Positions 7,666-15,603 of a DNA stretch of 56,320 nucleotides are shown piece by piece. Source of the DNA: a virus. Position numbers and translations under genes: made by a program. Below the pieces are notes generated by a model that saw nothing but the letters and a program-made list of their open reading frames with translations, was not told the origin of the DNA and ran no database searches. Every line of letters starts with the position of its first letter. The stretch's first letter is position 1. The stretch spans positions 1-56,320 of the IMG/VR virus record IMGVR_UViG_3300001533_000425. One strand, written 5' to 3'.

Positions 7666-8739
7666 CTACTCAATAATTTCTGAGATATCTATCTTTCCTC
7701 TCTCAGTAGTAGTAAATACAGATTCAACAGTTTCTTTTTTAGTGATATTACTATATCCTTTATCGTCTATTTTTGCTACTGATGCTTTACTCCATTCTGC
7801 ACCGTTCTCTCCTCTCACAAACCAAAATCTTCTATAGTCTCTAAAAGCATTTGATAATCTTTTATCTAAATATAGAAGTCTTTTAGCATAGTGATGAAGA
7901 ACAATTCCACCTGTTGCTTCGGCCATAGTCTCATATGGATTAGCTGGATTGAATGTTGCATGAACAGTCATAAGACATCCTACGTTATATTCTTCTTGAA
8001 GTCTAACAAATGTTCTCATTATAAAAGCAGTAGCATCTGATCTTGCTGGATAATTTTGTTGTTCTTTTGTAAAACTTCTTAGTGGTGAAGTTAAAGAATC
8101 AAGTATTACAAAATCTATTTTCTCTTTTTTAATAATATTTTCTAGTTCAGAATCAATAGTCTGTTGAACAGAGAATTCTAATTTACCTTTTCCAGAACCA
8201 GATTTCTTTTGAGTATAGTTAAGTGATACTTTATGACCAAGGAATTTCATTAAAGTTTCAATACTCTTTTTAGATTCTACTAAAATCTTACCCTTTCTCT
8301 TACCATACTTCTCTTCAAATACTGGAACCCATTGTTTTAACATTGGTATAATAGAACCTTCAGTATCTACAAACATAACATTATATCCATCAGCAGATAA
8401 TTTACATGCTTCTTGAATACACATTAAAGACTTACCAACTTTTGGTTTACCATATATACCAGATATTTCATTAGTATTATATGCTTCTTCTCCAAATAAT
8501 TTATTAATACTTGGTAAGCAACTTGAGAACTTTCTTCCAGCATCTCCATTTATTACTTCATCTATGTTAAATACACACATTTCTTTAAATAACTCCTTTA
8601 TATGTTTACAATTTTTTCTAACTCTATAAGAAATACAAGTACAATGCCAATCATCTCCTATGAAGGCATATGTTACATGACTCCCAGTAGAGCCATGATG
8701 AATATTATCTATATACTTGTGTCTCTTAAATACATTCAT
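7666..8739 (-). CDS. SWIM zinc finger fused to RadA/RecA-like ATPase
   Basis: The N-terminus holds a SWIM finger: WHCTC (about residue 32) and CKHI (about 44), the CxC...CxH pattern. From about residue 95 a RecA-fold ATPase follows: GIYGKPKVGKSL is Walker A, VDFVILDSLTSPLRS is Walker B, and a RadA-like NYPARSDATAFIMRTFVRL with TVHAT region follows. Host RadA carries an N-terminal HhH domain; here it is replaced by SWIM. Could load on DNA as recombinase or act as a RadB/KaiC-like regulator. Its start overlaps the stop of the DHH gene by 4 bases, so the two are coupled. Confidence 0.85.
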   Translation of the reverse strand: MNVFKRHKYIDNIHHGSTGSHVTYAFIGDDWHCTCISYRVRKNCKHIKELFKEMCVFNIDEVINGDAGRKFSSCLPSINKLFGEEAYNTNEISGIYGKPKVGKSLMCIQEACKLSADGYNVMFVDTEGSIIPMLKQWVPVFEEKYGKRKGKILVESKKSIETLMKFLGHKVSLNYTQKKSGSGKGKLEFSVQQTIDSELENIIKKEKIDFVILDSLTSPLRSFTKEQQNYPARSDATAFIMRTFVRLQEEYNVGCLMTVHATFNPANPYETMAEATGGIVLHHYAKRLLYLDKRLSNAFRDYRRFWFVRGENGAEWSKASVAKIDDKGYSNITKKETVESVFTTTERGKIDISEIIE

Positions 8740-9650
8740 AATATCTCCATTAAGTCATGGAATAACTTTATTGGATGAACATCTATATGGCCTCCCATAA
8801 ATCCTGGATGACCATCAACTTGTATATAATCAAATCGATTAATTATATCTCTAAAATATAGAGCAAGTGTTCCTCTCATAGAGCATGAGCCATCAACATC
8901 ATTAATAGCCAATACTGTATCTTGATTATCTTTTTGCCCTTCTACTACTGAAGCAATATATCCAGATAATCTACATTTTTCACTATGATACAATACAAGT
9001 TTAAGATTAGGAAACTTATATATTTTTGCTTTAGACATTGCTTCTTCAAAATCTCCTCTTAAAATACCTTTTTGTTTTCTAATACCAGGATTTTCAATTA
9101 TATCAAGTGGGTCTTTTGCATCTCTTAATATATCTAGTGGTTCAGTGAATCTGCCATATCTACAATATGAGTTGATACCAGATGACATTGCATTATAAAT
9201 AGGCCAAAAATTAGATTTCCAAGATCCACGATACTTTCCATTATAAGTATTATAATCTTTTAAAAGAAGAGGACATGTCTCAAATATTTCATAGGGTACT
9301 GCTTCAACTTGTCCATCACCAGCAGCACCGACTACAACTTTCCACCAATGCTGTTTTGGTATTTTATCTTTAAAACGTCTCCAAGCAACAATGGTTGCTG
9401 GAACATGTTCCCATATAAGTTCGTACTTTCTTATTCCTAGTGGTTCATGACCTGGATGATGGTCTATTACAAGTCCTTCTATTTCTGGATTGTCTGGTCT
9501 CATATCAACCATAATATCTCCTTTTTCCCAACCAGATGTATCACCAAATTTGTCAGTGACTTTTATATTATATTCTGGTTTTGCGTAAGATACCATTAAT
9601 GCTGATACTAGACCATCTGGGTCATGATGACACCAAATTGTTTTAGTCAT
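8736..9650 (-). CDS. DHH-family phosphoesterase (RecJ/GAN-like)
   Basis: A 304-residue DHH phosphoesterase. Motifs in order: HHDPDG (about 8), VDMRPD (about 49), VIDHHPG (about 62), a GAAGDG block (about 108) and at the C-terminus GHPGFMGGHIDVHP, the DHHA1-like GGHxx signature. These fit an archaeal RecJ/GAN exonuclease or an oligonucleotide phosphodiesterase. The neighbouring primase, polymerase and RecA-like genes favour a role at the fork. Both ends overlap neighbouring genes. Confidence 0.88.
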   Translation of the reverse strand: MTKTIWCHHDPDGLVSALMVSYAKPEYNIKVTDKFGDTSGWEKGDIMVDMRPDNPEIEGLVIDHHPGHEPLGIRKYELIWEHVPATIVAWRRFKDKIPKQHWWKVVVGAAGDGQVEAVPYEIFETCPLLLKDYNTYNGKYRGSWKSNFWPIYNAMSSGINSYCRYGRFTEPLDILRDAKDPLDIIENPGIRKQKGILRGDFEEAMSKAKIYKFPNLKLVLYHSEKCRLSGYIASVVEGQKDNQDTVLAINDVDGSCSMRGTLALYFRDIINRFDYIQVDGHPGFMGGHIDVHPIKLFHDLMEIL

Positions 9651-10285
9651 TATTTATTCTCATTTTGAATATAGTATTTTCCTTCTTTGACATCGATTTT
9701 TCCATCATCAGTTAATATGTTAATACACTTTTTAATATCTTCTTTAGATACTGATGACTTTATTGCAATACCTGTAATAAGAGCTTCTTCATCAACACCA
9801 TTTGCTACTCCAGGTGCATCTGATAATTCATTAATTGTTTTAAGAACTTTATCATAATTATTTGGTTTATTAGATGTGGAAGAAGATGAGGAAGATGAAC
9901 TTCCTTCATCAACTCGACCAAGAAATCGAATATCATAATCGTATTGCCCTACTTGGTCAACATACCATTTAGTACCTACTAAGGTATTAGGTGTTAGTCC
10001 TTCTTCTTTCCACTTTCCAATAAATGTTCTCAAGAGAGGACTTTTTGGTCCACCAAGAGATAAGATAACTTTTTCTCCGTTATCTCTTTCACATTTTACT
10101 TCATTTTTTGTCCAGTCTTTGTCCCATACTCGACCAGCAAGATCTTCATCTCCTGGTTCGCATACGTTGTGTCCAGTAAGGAATGTTACCTTAACTGGAT
10201 CCATATCCTGCTTCATTATTAGGTACTGAGACGGAGACATGCTTTGAATCTCGTCCCAAGTACCAGAGTCTACTACTTCTGGCAT
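9650..10285 (-). CDS. Possible ssDNA-binding protein with serine linker and winged helix
   Basis: Residues 1-125 form a beta-rich domain (GTKWYVDQVGQYDYDIRFLGRVD at the end) compatible with an OB-like fold; a run of eight or more serines (about 130-140) is a flexible linker; residues about 148-210 look like a winged helix (KEDIKKCINILTDDGKID, then a beta hairpin). Position between the DHH nuclease and upstream small genes suggests a replication accessory or SSB-like role, which is inference. A second possibility is a recombination mediator. Confidence 0.6.
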   Translation of the reverse strand: MPEVVDSGTWDEIQSMSPSQYLIMKQDMDPVKVTFLTGHNVCEPGDEDLAGRVWDKDWTKNEVKCERDNGEKVILSLGGPKSPLLRTFIGKWKEEGLTPNTLVGTKWYVDQVGQYDYDIRFLGRVDEGSSSSSSSSTSNKPNNYDKVLKTINELSDAPGVANGVDEEALITGIAIKSSVSKEDIKKCINILTDDGKIDVKEGKYYIQNENK

Positions 10286-10304
10286 TTTCTTTTTCTCCTT
10301 TTAT

Positions 10305-10733
10305 TTATTTTTTCCAATATTTTTGATTACTCCAATTGAGGACTTTATTATATAAAGAATAGAATTTTTGTTCATCTATGTCATATTTATTTACAATGTC
10401 ATATGGATTAAATTCTATATTATAGAAGTTTAAAACTGTACTAGCAATTGCTGCTGATAATTGGTCATTAGTATACGGTCCACTTTTCTTACCAGAACAA
10501 CGTATAATATACTGATTGCATATTCTTTTAGTATCTTCTACTAAAATAGGATCTTTTATATAATCTTTTAATATTCTTATTGAGAAATCTATAATGTCTT
10601 CTACTTTTTCTCTTTTTGCTAATTCAGTATTTATCCATTTTAATCTTGTTAAATATATACCTTTTAAATAATTGAGTTCATTTGTTTTTAGATTTTTATA
10701 TCTATTTAACTCGTCAGTACGTCCAGTCTTCAT
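10305..10733 (-). CDS. Possible cyclin-fold, TFB-like protein
   Basis: 142 residues, helical. The C-terminal half (about 82-138) reads SGPYTNDQLSAAIASTVL, then NPYDIVNKYDIDEQKFYSLY, similar in pattern to a TFIIB/TFB cyclin repeat (A-A-A-I-Y-A ... I-A ... V-x-x-x-T-I-R-N-R-Y). No zinc ribbon or B-finger is present. If real, it could be a virus transcription factor that steers host polymerase to viral promoters, such as the 13-bp motif in the late region. This is a hypothesis from pattern reading only. Confidence 0.4.
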   Translation of the reverse strand: MKTGRTDELNRYKNLKTNELNYLKGIYLTRLKWINTELAKREKVEDIIDFSIRILKDYIKDPILVEDTKRICNQYIIRCSGKKSGPYTNDQLSAAIASTVLNFYNIEFNPYDIVNKYDIDEQKFYSLYNKVLNWSNQKYWKK

Positions 10734-11154
10734 AGATTTCCTTCCTTGTCTTATTTGTATCCCATTTTATATTTAGATTATTTCTGTCTTCAATGTCTTC
10801 ATCTTTTTCAAAGTATACGTATTCTATTTCTTGATTTTCAGAAAAGTATCTATTATCATATACTATACCTGTAGAACTATCAAAGAATGTATCTTTATCA
10901 AATGTTGTTGTTGTGCCTTGATTTAATTTAAGTCTTGTATCTATGTCTTCATCTAACATCTTCTTTTGTCTTTGTAAGTTACGATATTCTCTATATATAT
11001 CTTTATCATTTAGATTACCAGACATTCTTATGTTTGCTAATTCTTTTCCAATTCTGTGAGAAGAATATATAAGTTCATTTAATGTATGATGAGATATATG
11101 ACCGTCCCATTTCGTGTTTTTATTGTAACTGCTTGTTCTTATTTCATTTGTCAT
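10714..11154 (-). CDS. Hypothetical protein, first gene of the replication block
   Basis: About 146 residues, charged, no family recognised. The start is set at the ATG at 11154, which has AGAAAGGG upstream; a TTG at 11187 would add 11 residues. A strong archaeal promoter lies at 11210-11226, so this is probably the first gene of a leftward replication operon. It overlaps the next gene by 20 bases. Confidence 0.65.
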   Translation of the reverse strand: MTNEIRTSSYNKNTKWDGHISHHTLNELIYSSHRIGKELANIRMSGNLNDKDIYREYRNLQRQKKMLDEDIDTRLKLNQGTTTTFDKDTFFDSSTGIVYDNRYFSENQEIEYVYFEKDEDIEDRNNLNIKWDTNKTRKEIYEDWTY

Positions 11155-11209
11155 TGTATTCCCTTTCTTCTTATTTGTTGTCCTCAATAGTATATAACGG
11201 GGGTATCTC

Positions 11210-11226
11210 TTTATAAACCTTTCGGT
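11210..11226 (-). promoter_or_regulatory. Leftward archaeal promoter (BRE + TATA)
   Basis: On the minus strand the order is ACCGAAAGG (BRE-like) then TTTATAAA (TATA). Transcription would start about 25 bases further on, near 11187, giving a short leader before the ATG at 11154. The same ACCGAAAGGTTTA block is found at 33482-33498, so these two probably drive the main leftward units. Confidence 0.7.
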
Positions 11227-11260
11227 AAGAATATATTATTTTATATATATAATTTGTTTT

Positions 11261-11386
11261 TCAGATTAGTTTATACTCTTTTAATAATATATGACCACAT
11301 TCACATTTATATTCTCTTCCTTTTTCAAGAGGAATATCTAACATATTATGTCTTTTACCACATTTCTTACATATAATTGTTATCAT
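11261..11386 (-). CDS. Zinc-ribbon protein, 41 aa
   Basis: Carries CKKCG (residues 6-10) and CECG (28-31), one complete zinc ribbon. An AAAGGAG ribosome site precedes the ATG, which lies 19 bases after the 3' end of a tRNA-like structure. Unknown role. Confidence 0.6.
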   Translation of the reverse strand: MITIICKKCGKRHNMLDIPLEKGREYKCECGHILLKEYKLI

Positions 11387-11405
11387 TTTTTTCTCCTTTG
11401 TTTAC

Positions 11406-11496
11406 GGGCCCGAGAGGATTTGAACCTCTATTTTCATCATTACTCCATTCAAAATTACTCACATGCACTTCATAAAGAATTTTTCCTTACAGGCCC
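11406..11496 (-). ncRNA. tRNA-like structure with non-standard middle
   Basis: The ends are those of a tRNA: acceptor GGGCCTG (11496-11490) pairs with CGGGCCC (11412-11406), and a T arm AGAGG-TTCAAAT-CCTCT is perfect. Between them are 60 bases in which I cannot build a normal D arm (no GG in the loop) or a 5-bp anticodon arm with U33. So it may be a divergent or degenerate tRNA, an intron-bearing tRNA I cannot resolve, or a tRNA mimic. Its 5' strand includes the last codons of the upstream gene. Confidence 0.5.
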
Positions 11497-11702
11497 ATTA
11501 TTCTTTTTATATCATCCTTACGATTATTTAAATCACCGTAACTTATTATTTTTATATTTTTCTTTCCATATTTTTCTATGAAATCTTCAAGGTATCTTGG
11601 TTGCATTTCACCGAATACTCTATGTTTTTTAGATAGAGTAGAAGAGCCTCTTAATCCTATATCATAATAGAATTTTCCTTTTACACGTATTGTCAATCTC
11701 AT
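11487..11702 (-). CDS. Hypothetical basic protein, 71 aa
   Basis: A basic protein (MRLTIRVKGKFYYDIG start) with no family recognised. Its final codons GGC CTG TAA lie in the acceptor strand of the tRNA-like structure at 11406-11496, so trimming of that structure from the transcript would remove the stop codon. The next gene upstream is 3 bases away. Confidence 0.55.
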   Translation of the reverse strand: MRLTIRVKGKFYYDIGLRGSSTLSKKHRVFGEMQPRYLEDFIEKYGKKNIKIISYGDLNNRKDDIKRIMGL

Positions 11703-11705
11703 ATA

Positions 11706-11930
11706 TTATTTCCTCATTTTTACTACTACTTTTTTCTTTGAATGTTTTGGTGGTTTTGTCTTTTTTACATTGGATATAGTTATAATATAACTAATAATGA
11801 AAAATACAAATATAGGAACAGGAATGAATAATATAAATAATCCTTCAAGAATAGCAATAATAGTATACAGCGTAATTAGAAACAGAAACATTAATACAAC
11901 AAATTTACTATTCTCCATTATATTGAACAT
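11706..11930 (-). CDS. Membrane protein, 74 aa
   Basis: Two adjacent hydrophobic segments (about residues 8-27 and 29-50) and a lysine-rich cytoplasmic tail (KKTKPPKHSKKK). Start overlaps the upstream Zn protein gene by 13 bases. Function unknown. Confidence 0.6.
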   Translation of the reverse strand: MFNIMENSKFVVLMFLFLITLYTIIAILEGLFILFIPVPIFVFFIISYIITISNVKKTKPPKHSKKKVVVKMRK

Positions 11931-12337
11931 ACTAATCCATATTCCTTTATTACTTCAAGTATTCTTTCTAATAACTCATCATAGTTATGTTCATTATTGT
12001 AATAATTTCCTTTCTCTTCTGTTAAATCATCATATATATTTGTGATTATATCTTGTAACTGTTCTTTACAATCTGGGCAAATATTCCATGATTGTTTATT
12101 TTCTAATGTACAATGTCCTATACCAAGTTCAATCATAGATTTCTTTTCTTCATTATTACTATTGTAATTTTTGTCCTTATATCTATCAATTCCTAAATAC
12201 ATATGATAACTACAATAACTACATAAGTCCTTTCCACAAAAATAACATTTATACTCTGCTACTTTATCTTCATCACAAAAGTCACAAACATTAACTATTT
12301 TCTCAATATTATACACCCCCTGTATGTTACTATTCAT
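11918..12337 (-). CDS. Cysteine-rich zinc-binding protein, 139 aa
   Basis: Three cysteine clusters: CDFCDED with CYFCGKDLCSYC (about 18-43), which resembles a B-box or FYVE-like cross-brace, and CPDC (about 89-92). The C-terminus is an acidic helix. Binding to a protein or nucleic acid partner is likely; function not recognised. A TATA-like TGTATATG about 20 bases upstream of the ATG may be its own promoter. Confidence 0.65.
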   Translation of the reverse strand: MNSNIQGVYNIEKIVNVCDFCDEDKVAEYKCYFCGKDLCSYCSYHMYLGIDRYKDKNYNSNNEEKKSMIELGIGHCTLENKQSWNICPDCKEQLQDIITNIYDDLTEEKGNYYNNEHNYDELLERILEVIKEYGLVCSI

Positions 12338-12447
12338 ATTTAACGAAACTTCATATACAGTGGTTTTTGTTTTTTACCCTGCACATATAGTAAAATATAG
12401 GCAAAATTGTTCTATATATAGACACTGTTAAGTTTCTCTTTAAGTTG

Positions 12448-12708
12448 CTATATGCATAATGCAATGACATCAAGGTAATTTATTTTCTTCATTTCCCAAA
12501 TACCAGTCATTTTAAATGCTTCAATTCTTATAGGATAATCAGGAGTAATAACATCATTTGGTTCTCTCACAACTATTACTGAAAGTGGCTCTATACTGGT
12601 AACTTGAAGTATACGATATCTTCTATCTTTAGAATCTTTTTTTCTATGTAAAATATAGTCACCAATTTGTGGTTCAAATCCTAATCGACTAATAGTAATT
12701 TGATTCAT
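12448..12708 (-). CDS. Hypothetical small beta-rich protein, 86 aa
   Basis: Short protein with a GDYILHRKKDSKDRRYRILQV stretch typical of SH3-like small barrels (several neighbours share the GDxhhxK opening). No catalytic residues recognised. ATG overlaps the stop of the next upstream gene by 4 bases. Confidence 0.6.
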   Translation of the reverse strand: MNQITISRLGFEPQIGDYILHRKKDSKDRRYRILQVTSIEPLSVIVVREPNDVITPDYPIRIEAFKMTGIWEMKKINYLDVIALCI

Positions 12709-12980
12709 AGTAATTCAGCAACTGCTTTTGGTTCTTCTATTTCTTGGAACATATAACTATCTTCTTCTCTTAGTTCAGTATCTGAGTAAACTGCATATTC
12801 ATATTCTTTATTTTCTGGAACAATCCATTTTATTAAGACTACGTTATTATCAAGGTATATAACTCTACCAATCGTATCATCTTCTAAATCTTTTACATAC
12901 ATTTTATCTCTGAAATCATGTAGTCCGTCAAATACTTCTACTTCTTCAATCTTTTCTACTGTTTTATTTATGGTCTTCAT
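12705..12980 (-). CDS. Hypothetical protein, 91 aa
   Basis: Acidic protein, beta-rich middle (GRVIYLDNNVVLIKWIVPE), no family recognised. It overlaps both neighbours, as is normal in this block of small accessory genes. Confidence 0.6.
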   Translation of the reverse strand: MKTINKTVEKIEEVEVFDGLHDFRDKMYVKDLEDDTIGRVIYLDNNVVLIKWIVPENKEYEYAVYSDTELREEDSYMFQEIEEPKAVAELL

Positions 12981-13218
12981 AACTTATCACAACTCGTTTT
13001 TTGTATTTTTTACTATATAAGAGTTTTTTCAAGCTTCCAAGTGATTGTTCTAAGACATCTTCAAAAGTTTCTTTTCTTAAATAACAATATATACCTTTCA
13101 TACTTTTTAAATAATTTCGTTCATTAAAACAGTAATCACAATAACCACCATTATCTTCATATTCTTCTTCTGATATTCTACAACCACAATCCTTACACTT
13201 ATAATAATTTAACTCCAT
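12964..13218 (-). CDS. Zinc-ribbon protein, 84 aa
   Basis: N-terminal zinc ribbon: CKDCGC (residues 8-13) and CDYC (about 27-30), then a helical basic tail (LGSLKKLLYSKKYKKR). Start overlaps the 3' end of the phosphoesterase gene by 20 bases. Possibly DNA or RNA binding. Confidence 0.6.
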   Translation of the reverse strand: MELNYYKCKDCGCRISEEEYEDNGGYCDYCFNERNYLKSMKGIYCYLRKETFEDVLEQSLGSLKKLLYSKKYKKRVVISYEDHK

Positions 13219-13807
13219 GTTCGTTCACAATTCCCTTTTTTATTAATCCATAATATTTAAGTAATGAATTAGTAGATACAGGTTTATAGTCCCATACATC
13301 ACATGATAAATTTATTATTGGTGTATTTGGATGTTTCCTATATATTTTGTGTTTCCATTTATCATGAACATGCCCACAAATACAAAAATCACAATTAGGA
13401 ATATCTTCTGGTGGATGGTGTTGTGCATATACTGATTTGCTACCAAAATACATCATACCCTTAATAAGATATGTTTTTATTTTATTATTTGAATCATGAT
13501 TCCCTTGAAAGACAATTATATTACCATTCAATTCATCAATCAATTTTTTATAATCATTACTATTAATATATCCAAAATCACCAAGATGATAAACAACATC
13601 TTCTGGATTAACTACACTATTCCAATTTTTAATTAGAACTTCATTCATCCACTCTGCTCTTTTTTGTTTTATATCATCATTAATCCATGGTCTATTTGCA
13701 ATATCACCTTCTCCAATAAAATCTCCATCTTTATAAAACGGTCTATTACAATATTTTATTATATTTGCATGTGAGAAATGAGTATCAGATGTAAAGTATA
13801 CTTTCAT
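13199..13807 (-). CDS. Metallophosphoesterase, phage type
   Basis: A 202-residue calcineurin-like phosphoesterase. Motifs: SDTHFSHANIIKYC (about 7), HLGDFGY (about 69), QGNHDSN (about 100) and CICGHVHDKW (about 143). This short form with SDTHFGH-like start is common in phages and bacteria. Substrate unknown. A longer relative lies at 3716-4510 but the two are not close copies. Confidence 0.88.
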   Translation of the reverse strand: MKVYFTSDTHFSHANIIKYCNRPFYKDGDFIGEGDIANRPWINDDIKQKRAEWMNEVLIKNWNSVVNPEDVVYHLGDFGYINSNDYKKLIDELNGNIIVFQGNHDSNNKIKTYLIKGMMYFGSKSVYAQHHPPEDIPNCDFCICGHVHDKWKHKIYRKHPNTPIINLSCDVWDYKPVSTNSLLKYYGLIKKGIVNEHGVKLL

Positions 13808-13814
13808 ATTATCA

Positions 13815-14168
13815 CTAATCCGGCATATCGACTGTTGAATTATCCCAGTCTTTTACTGTTTCTTTCCATAAATTTCTATAATCTTCAAATCCATATTTAT
13901 CTTTATAATAATCAAGGAGTGGCTCTATTGCATTTAGATATTTGATGTGTCCAGAATATATAGTATCTTTATCTTGAATTTCATTCCATTCATTTGCTAA
14001 TTTTCTATATACTATTAAGCAAAATTCTTTTTCTGTTATATCTACGATAGTTCCATATAAGTCTTTGTTCATTAATGAATAACAAGTGCCTTTATCTTTT
14101 CCACCATAAAACCTTTTGAAATAAATACTTACATCTTCATCATCATAATTAATTAGTTCTGTTCCCAT
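13815..14168 (-). CDS. Hypothetical protein, paralogue of the 53-aa gene at 30.8 kb
   Basis: Opens with MGTELINYDDEDVSIYFKR and FYGGKDKGTC; the tiny protein at 30828-30989 has the matching MGTEIYTEKDMYVKRFYGG and EDKG. The shared N-terminal FKRFYGGxDKG block suggests a small viral family. The first bases overlap the phosphatase-like gene by 16. Function unknown. Confidence 0.65.
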   Translation of the reverse strand: MGTELINYDDEDVSIYFKRFYGGKDKGTCYSLMNKDLYGTIVDITEKEFCLIVYRKLANEWNEIQDKDTIYSGHIKYLNAIEPLLDYYKDKYGFEDYRNLWKETVKDWDNSTVDMPD

Positions 14169-14575
14169 TCATCATCACTCCATTTTCCTACTCTTTCACC
14201 CCATGTTATAATATAAGCATATACATCTGCATTATAGAATTTATTATTATATCTTATTTTTTCACTTACATCATCCATATTATTAATCTTGAATAATGCT
14301 GATGCAACAGCAGGACTTCTTGATAGACCAGCATCACAGCCAATTAAGATTAAATCATATTTATATACATCAACTTTCCATATTTCTTCACAATCCTTAT
14401 CAGATATAAATCTATCTTCACCTTGTCTAACATCATCAAATTTAAGATGTAATGCAGGGAAATCATATTTATATTTAGATTGTGATATAAAGATTGTTAA
14501 TATCTTATCATCATGTTTAGTTAATTCATCATATTGACTAATTATTTCATGTATTGGTTTAATTATAAATCTCAT
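14153..14575 (-). CDS. Dual-specificity-phosphatase-like protein
   Basis: 140 residues with LIGCDAGLSRSPAVASAL (about 92-109), the C-x5-R P-loop of cysteine phosphatases, followed by the usual helix; an Asp-bearing loop may be VRQGEDR upstream. Likely removes phosphate from a protein, nucleotide or RNA end; substrate unknown. Such small phosphatases occur in phages. Start overlaps the neighbour's stop (ATGA). Confidence 0.72.
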   Translation of the reverse strand: MRFIIKPIHEIISQYDELTKHDDKILTIFISQSKYKYDFPALHLKFDDVRQGEDRFISDKDCEEIWKVDVYKYDLILIGCDAGLSRSPAVASALFKINNMDDVSEKIRYNNKFYNADVYAYIITWGERVGKWSDDEWEQN

Positions 14576-14751
14576 AGATTCTGCACCTTTATCCTTACTA
14601 ATTCTCCATTTGAATCTTTATGCAATACTATTCTCATATCTTCTCCTAAAACATTTTTTCCTATTTCCATTGTTTCTGATTTAACTTCTTCGTGTCCATG
14701 GTCAAATTTAATAATAACAGCGTGTTCTCTTATATCTATATCTCTATTCAT
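14572..14751 (-). CDS. Hypothetical protein, 59 aa
   Basis: Charged small protein (FDHGHEEVKSETMEIG) with likely beta strands. The TGA overlaps the next ATG (ATGA), and its own ATG overlaps the upstream Zn gene by 8 bases, which supports real translation. No family recognised. Confidence 0.6.
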   Translation of the reverse strand: MNRDIDIREHAVIIKFDHGHEEVKSETMEIGKNVLGEDMRIVLHKDSNGELVRIKVQNL

Positions 14752-15025
14752 TTTTATTATCTCTATTTTTATTTAATGGTTTATAATTATCATCCATATT
14801 ATCTGTATGTTCTTTGAATAATCTAGAACACCATTCACATTTTTCGCCACTATTTCCATCTAAATATTTGCAACCGTAGCATCTATGGGTTTTATCTTTT
14901 CTTGGGTCATATTTATTGTGGATTATATTATATTGATGGTATAGTCTTAATGAACAGTTATCGTGTCTTATTAAATCCCTTAGTCTTTTTTGATGCCATT
15001 CTTTTCTTTCTTCATCATTCATCAT
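14744..15025 (-). CDS. Zinc-binding protein, 93 aa
   Basis: Carries CYGCKYLDGNSGEKCEWC (about residues 49-66), a compact four-cysteine knuckle pair, flanked by basic helices. Overlaps both neighbours. Function unknown. Confidence 0.6.
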   Translation of the reverse strand: MMNDEERKEWHQKRLRDLIRHDNCSLRLYHQYNIIHNKYDPRKDKTHRCYGCKYLDGNSGEKCEWCSRLFKEHTDNMDDNYKPLNKNRDNKNE

Positions 15026-15188
15026 CTAATACCTCATACATTTTTTTACCTTTTTCATTCCTACTAAATGATATCCTAGGCCAGTATGGACTGTAATCTA
15101 ATCCAGTTTTACCACACTTACAGAACTTCATATCATGAATATCATTATTCTCTATTACATCTCCACACCATAGACATTTAACTTTCAT
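15015..15188 (-). CDS. Zinc-ribbon protein, 57 aa
   Basis: The ATG at 15188 gives MKVKCLWCGD with a second CKCG pair, one zinc ribbon. Upstream codons of the same frame belong to the tRNA-His gene, which ends 16 bases before this ATG, so the ATG is the natural start. A GGTG ribosome site lies in that 16-base gap. Confidence 0.6.
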   Translation of the reverse strand: MKVKCLWCGDVIENNDIHDMKFCKCGKTGLDYSPYWPRISFSRNEKGKKMYEVLDDE

Positions 15189-15204
15189 ATTGGTTTTCAC
15201 CGAG

Positions 15205-15277
15205 GGTAGGATATGAGATTCGAACTCATGTCTATGACACCACAAGCCATAATGTTAACCACTACACTAATCCCACC
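15205..15277 (-). tRNA. tRNA-His (GTG), with G-1:C73
   Basis: Acceptor GTGGGAT (15276-15270) pairs with ATCCTAC (15212-15206); D stem GTGT/ACAT; anticodon stem ATGGC/GTCAT around loop TTGTGGT, anticodon GTG; T arm ATGAG-TTCGAAT-CTCAT. The encoded base before the acceptor is G and position 73 is C, the histidine identity pair. No intron, no CCA. A second tRNA-His is 2 kb away. Confidence 0.93.
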
Positions 15278-15300
15278 ATTTTATATTTTTAATACACATA

Positions 15301-15603
15301 TTATATTCCATACGATACTGCTTCTGTATAAGATATTTTTTTAGTAGTAAAACTTTTATTGTTAGATGGTATCATCATATATGTGTATTTTCCTGGTTCT
15401 AATTTATATTCTTCATCTATATAACTCATATATTGAGAATCATATATTATATCTACTACCCACCAATTATCATATTTCTTCTCTAATAGTTTAACTATAA
15501 CAAATCCATTTCCTTTTTTACCTTTCTTGACATAATCTCCAACTTCATATTTTAGTGCAACTGAAATTTCACATTCCCCTTTCCTTTGAAGCACCATAGA
15601 CAT
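15301..15603 (-). CDS. Hypothetical protein, 100 aa
   Basis: Contains KYEVGDYVKKGKKGNGFVIV, a small-barrel type opening as in several neighbours. The first 17 residues overlap the Gp88-like gene by 52 bases; a later start is possible but I see no good internal ATG before the KYEVGDY block. Function unknown. Confidence 0.55.
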   Translation of the reverse strand: MSMVLQRKGECEISVALKYEVGDYVKKGKKGNGFVIVKLLEKKYDNWWVVDIIYDSQYMSYIDEEYKLEPGKYTYMMIPSNNKSFTTKKISYTEAVSYGI

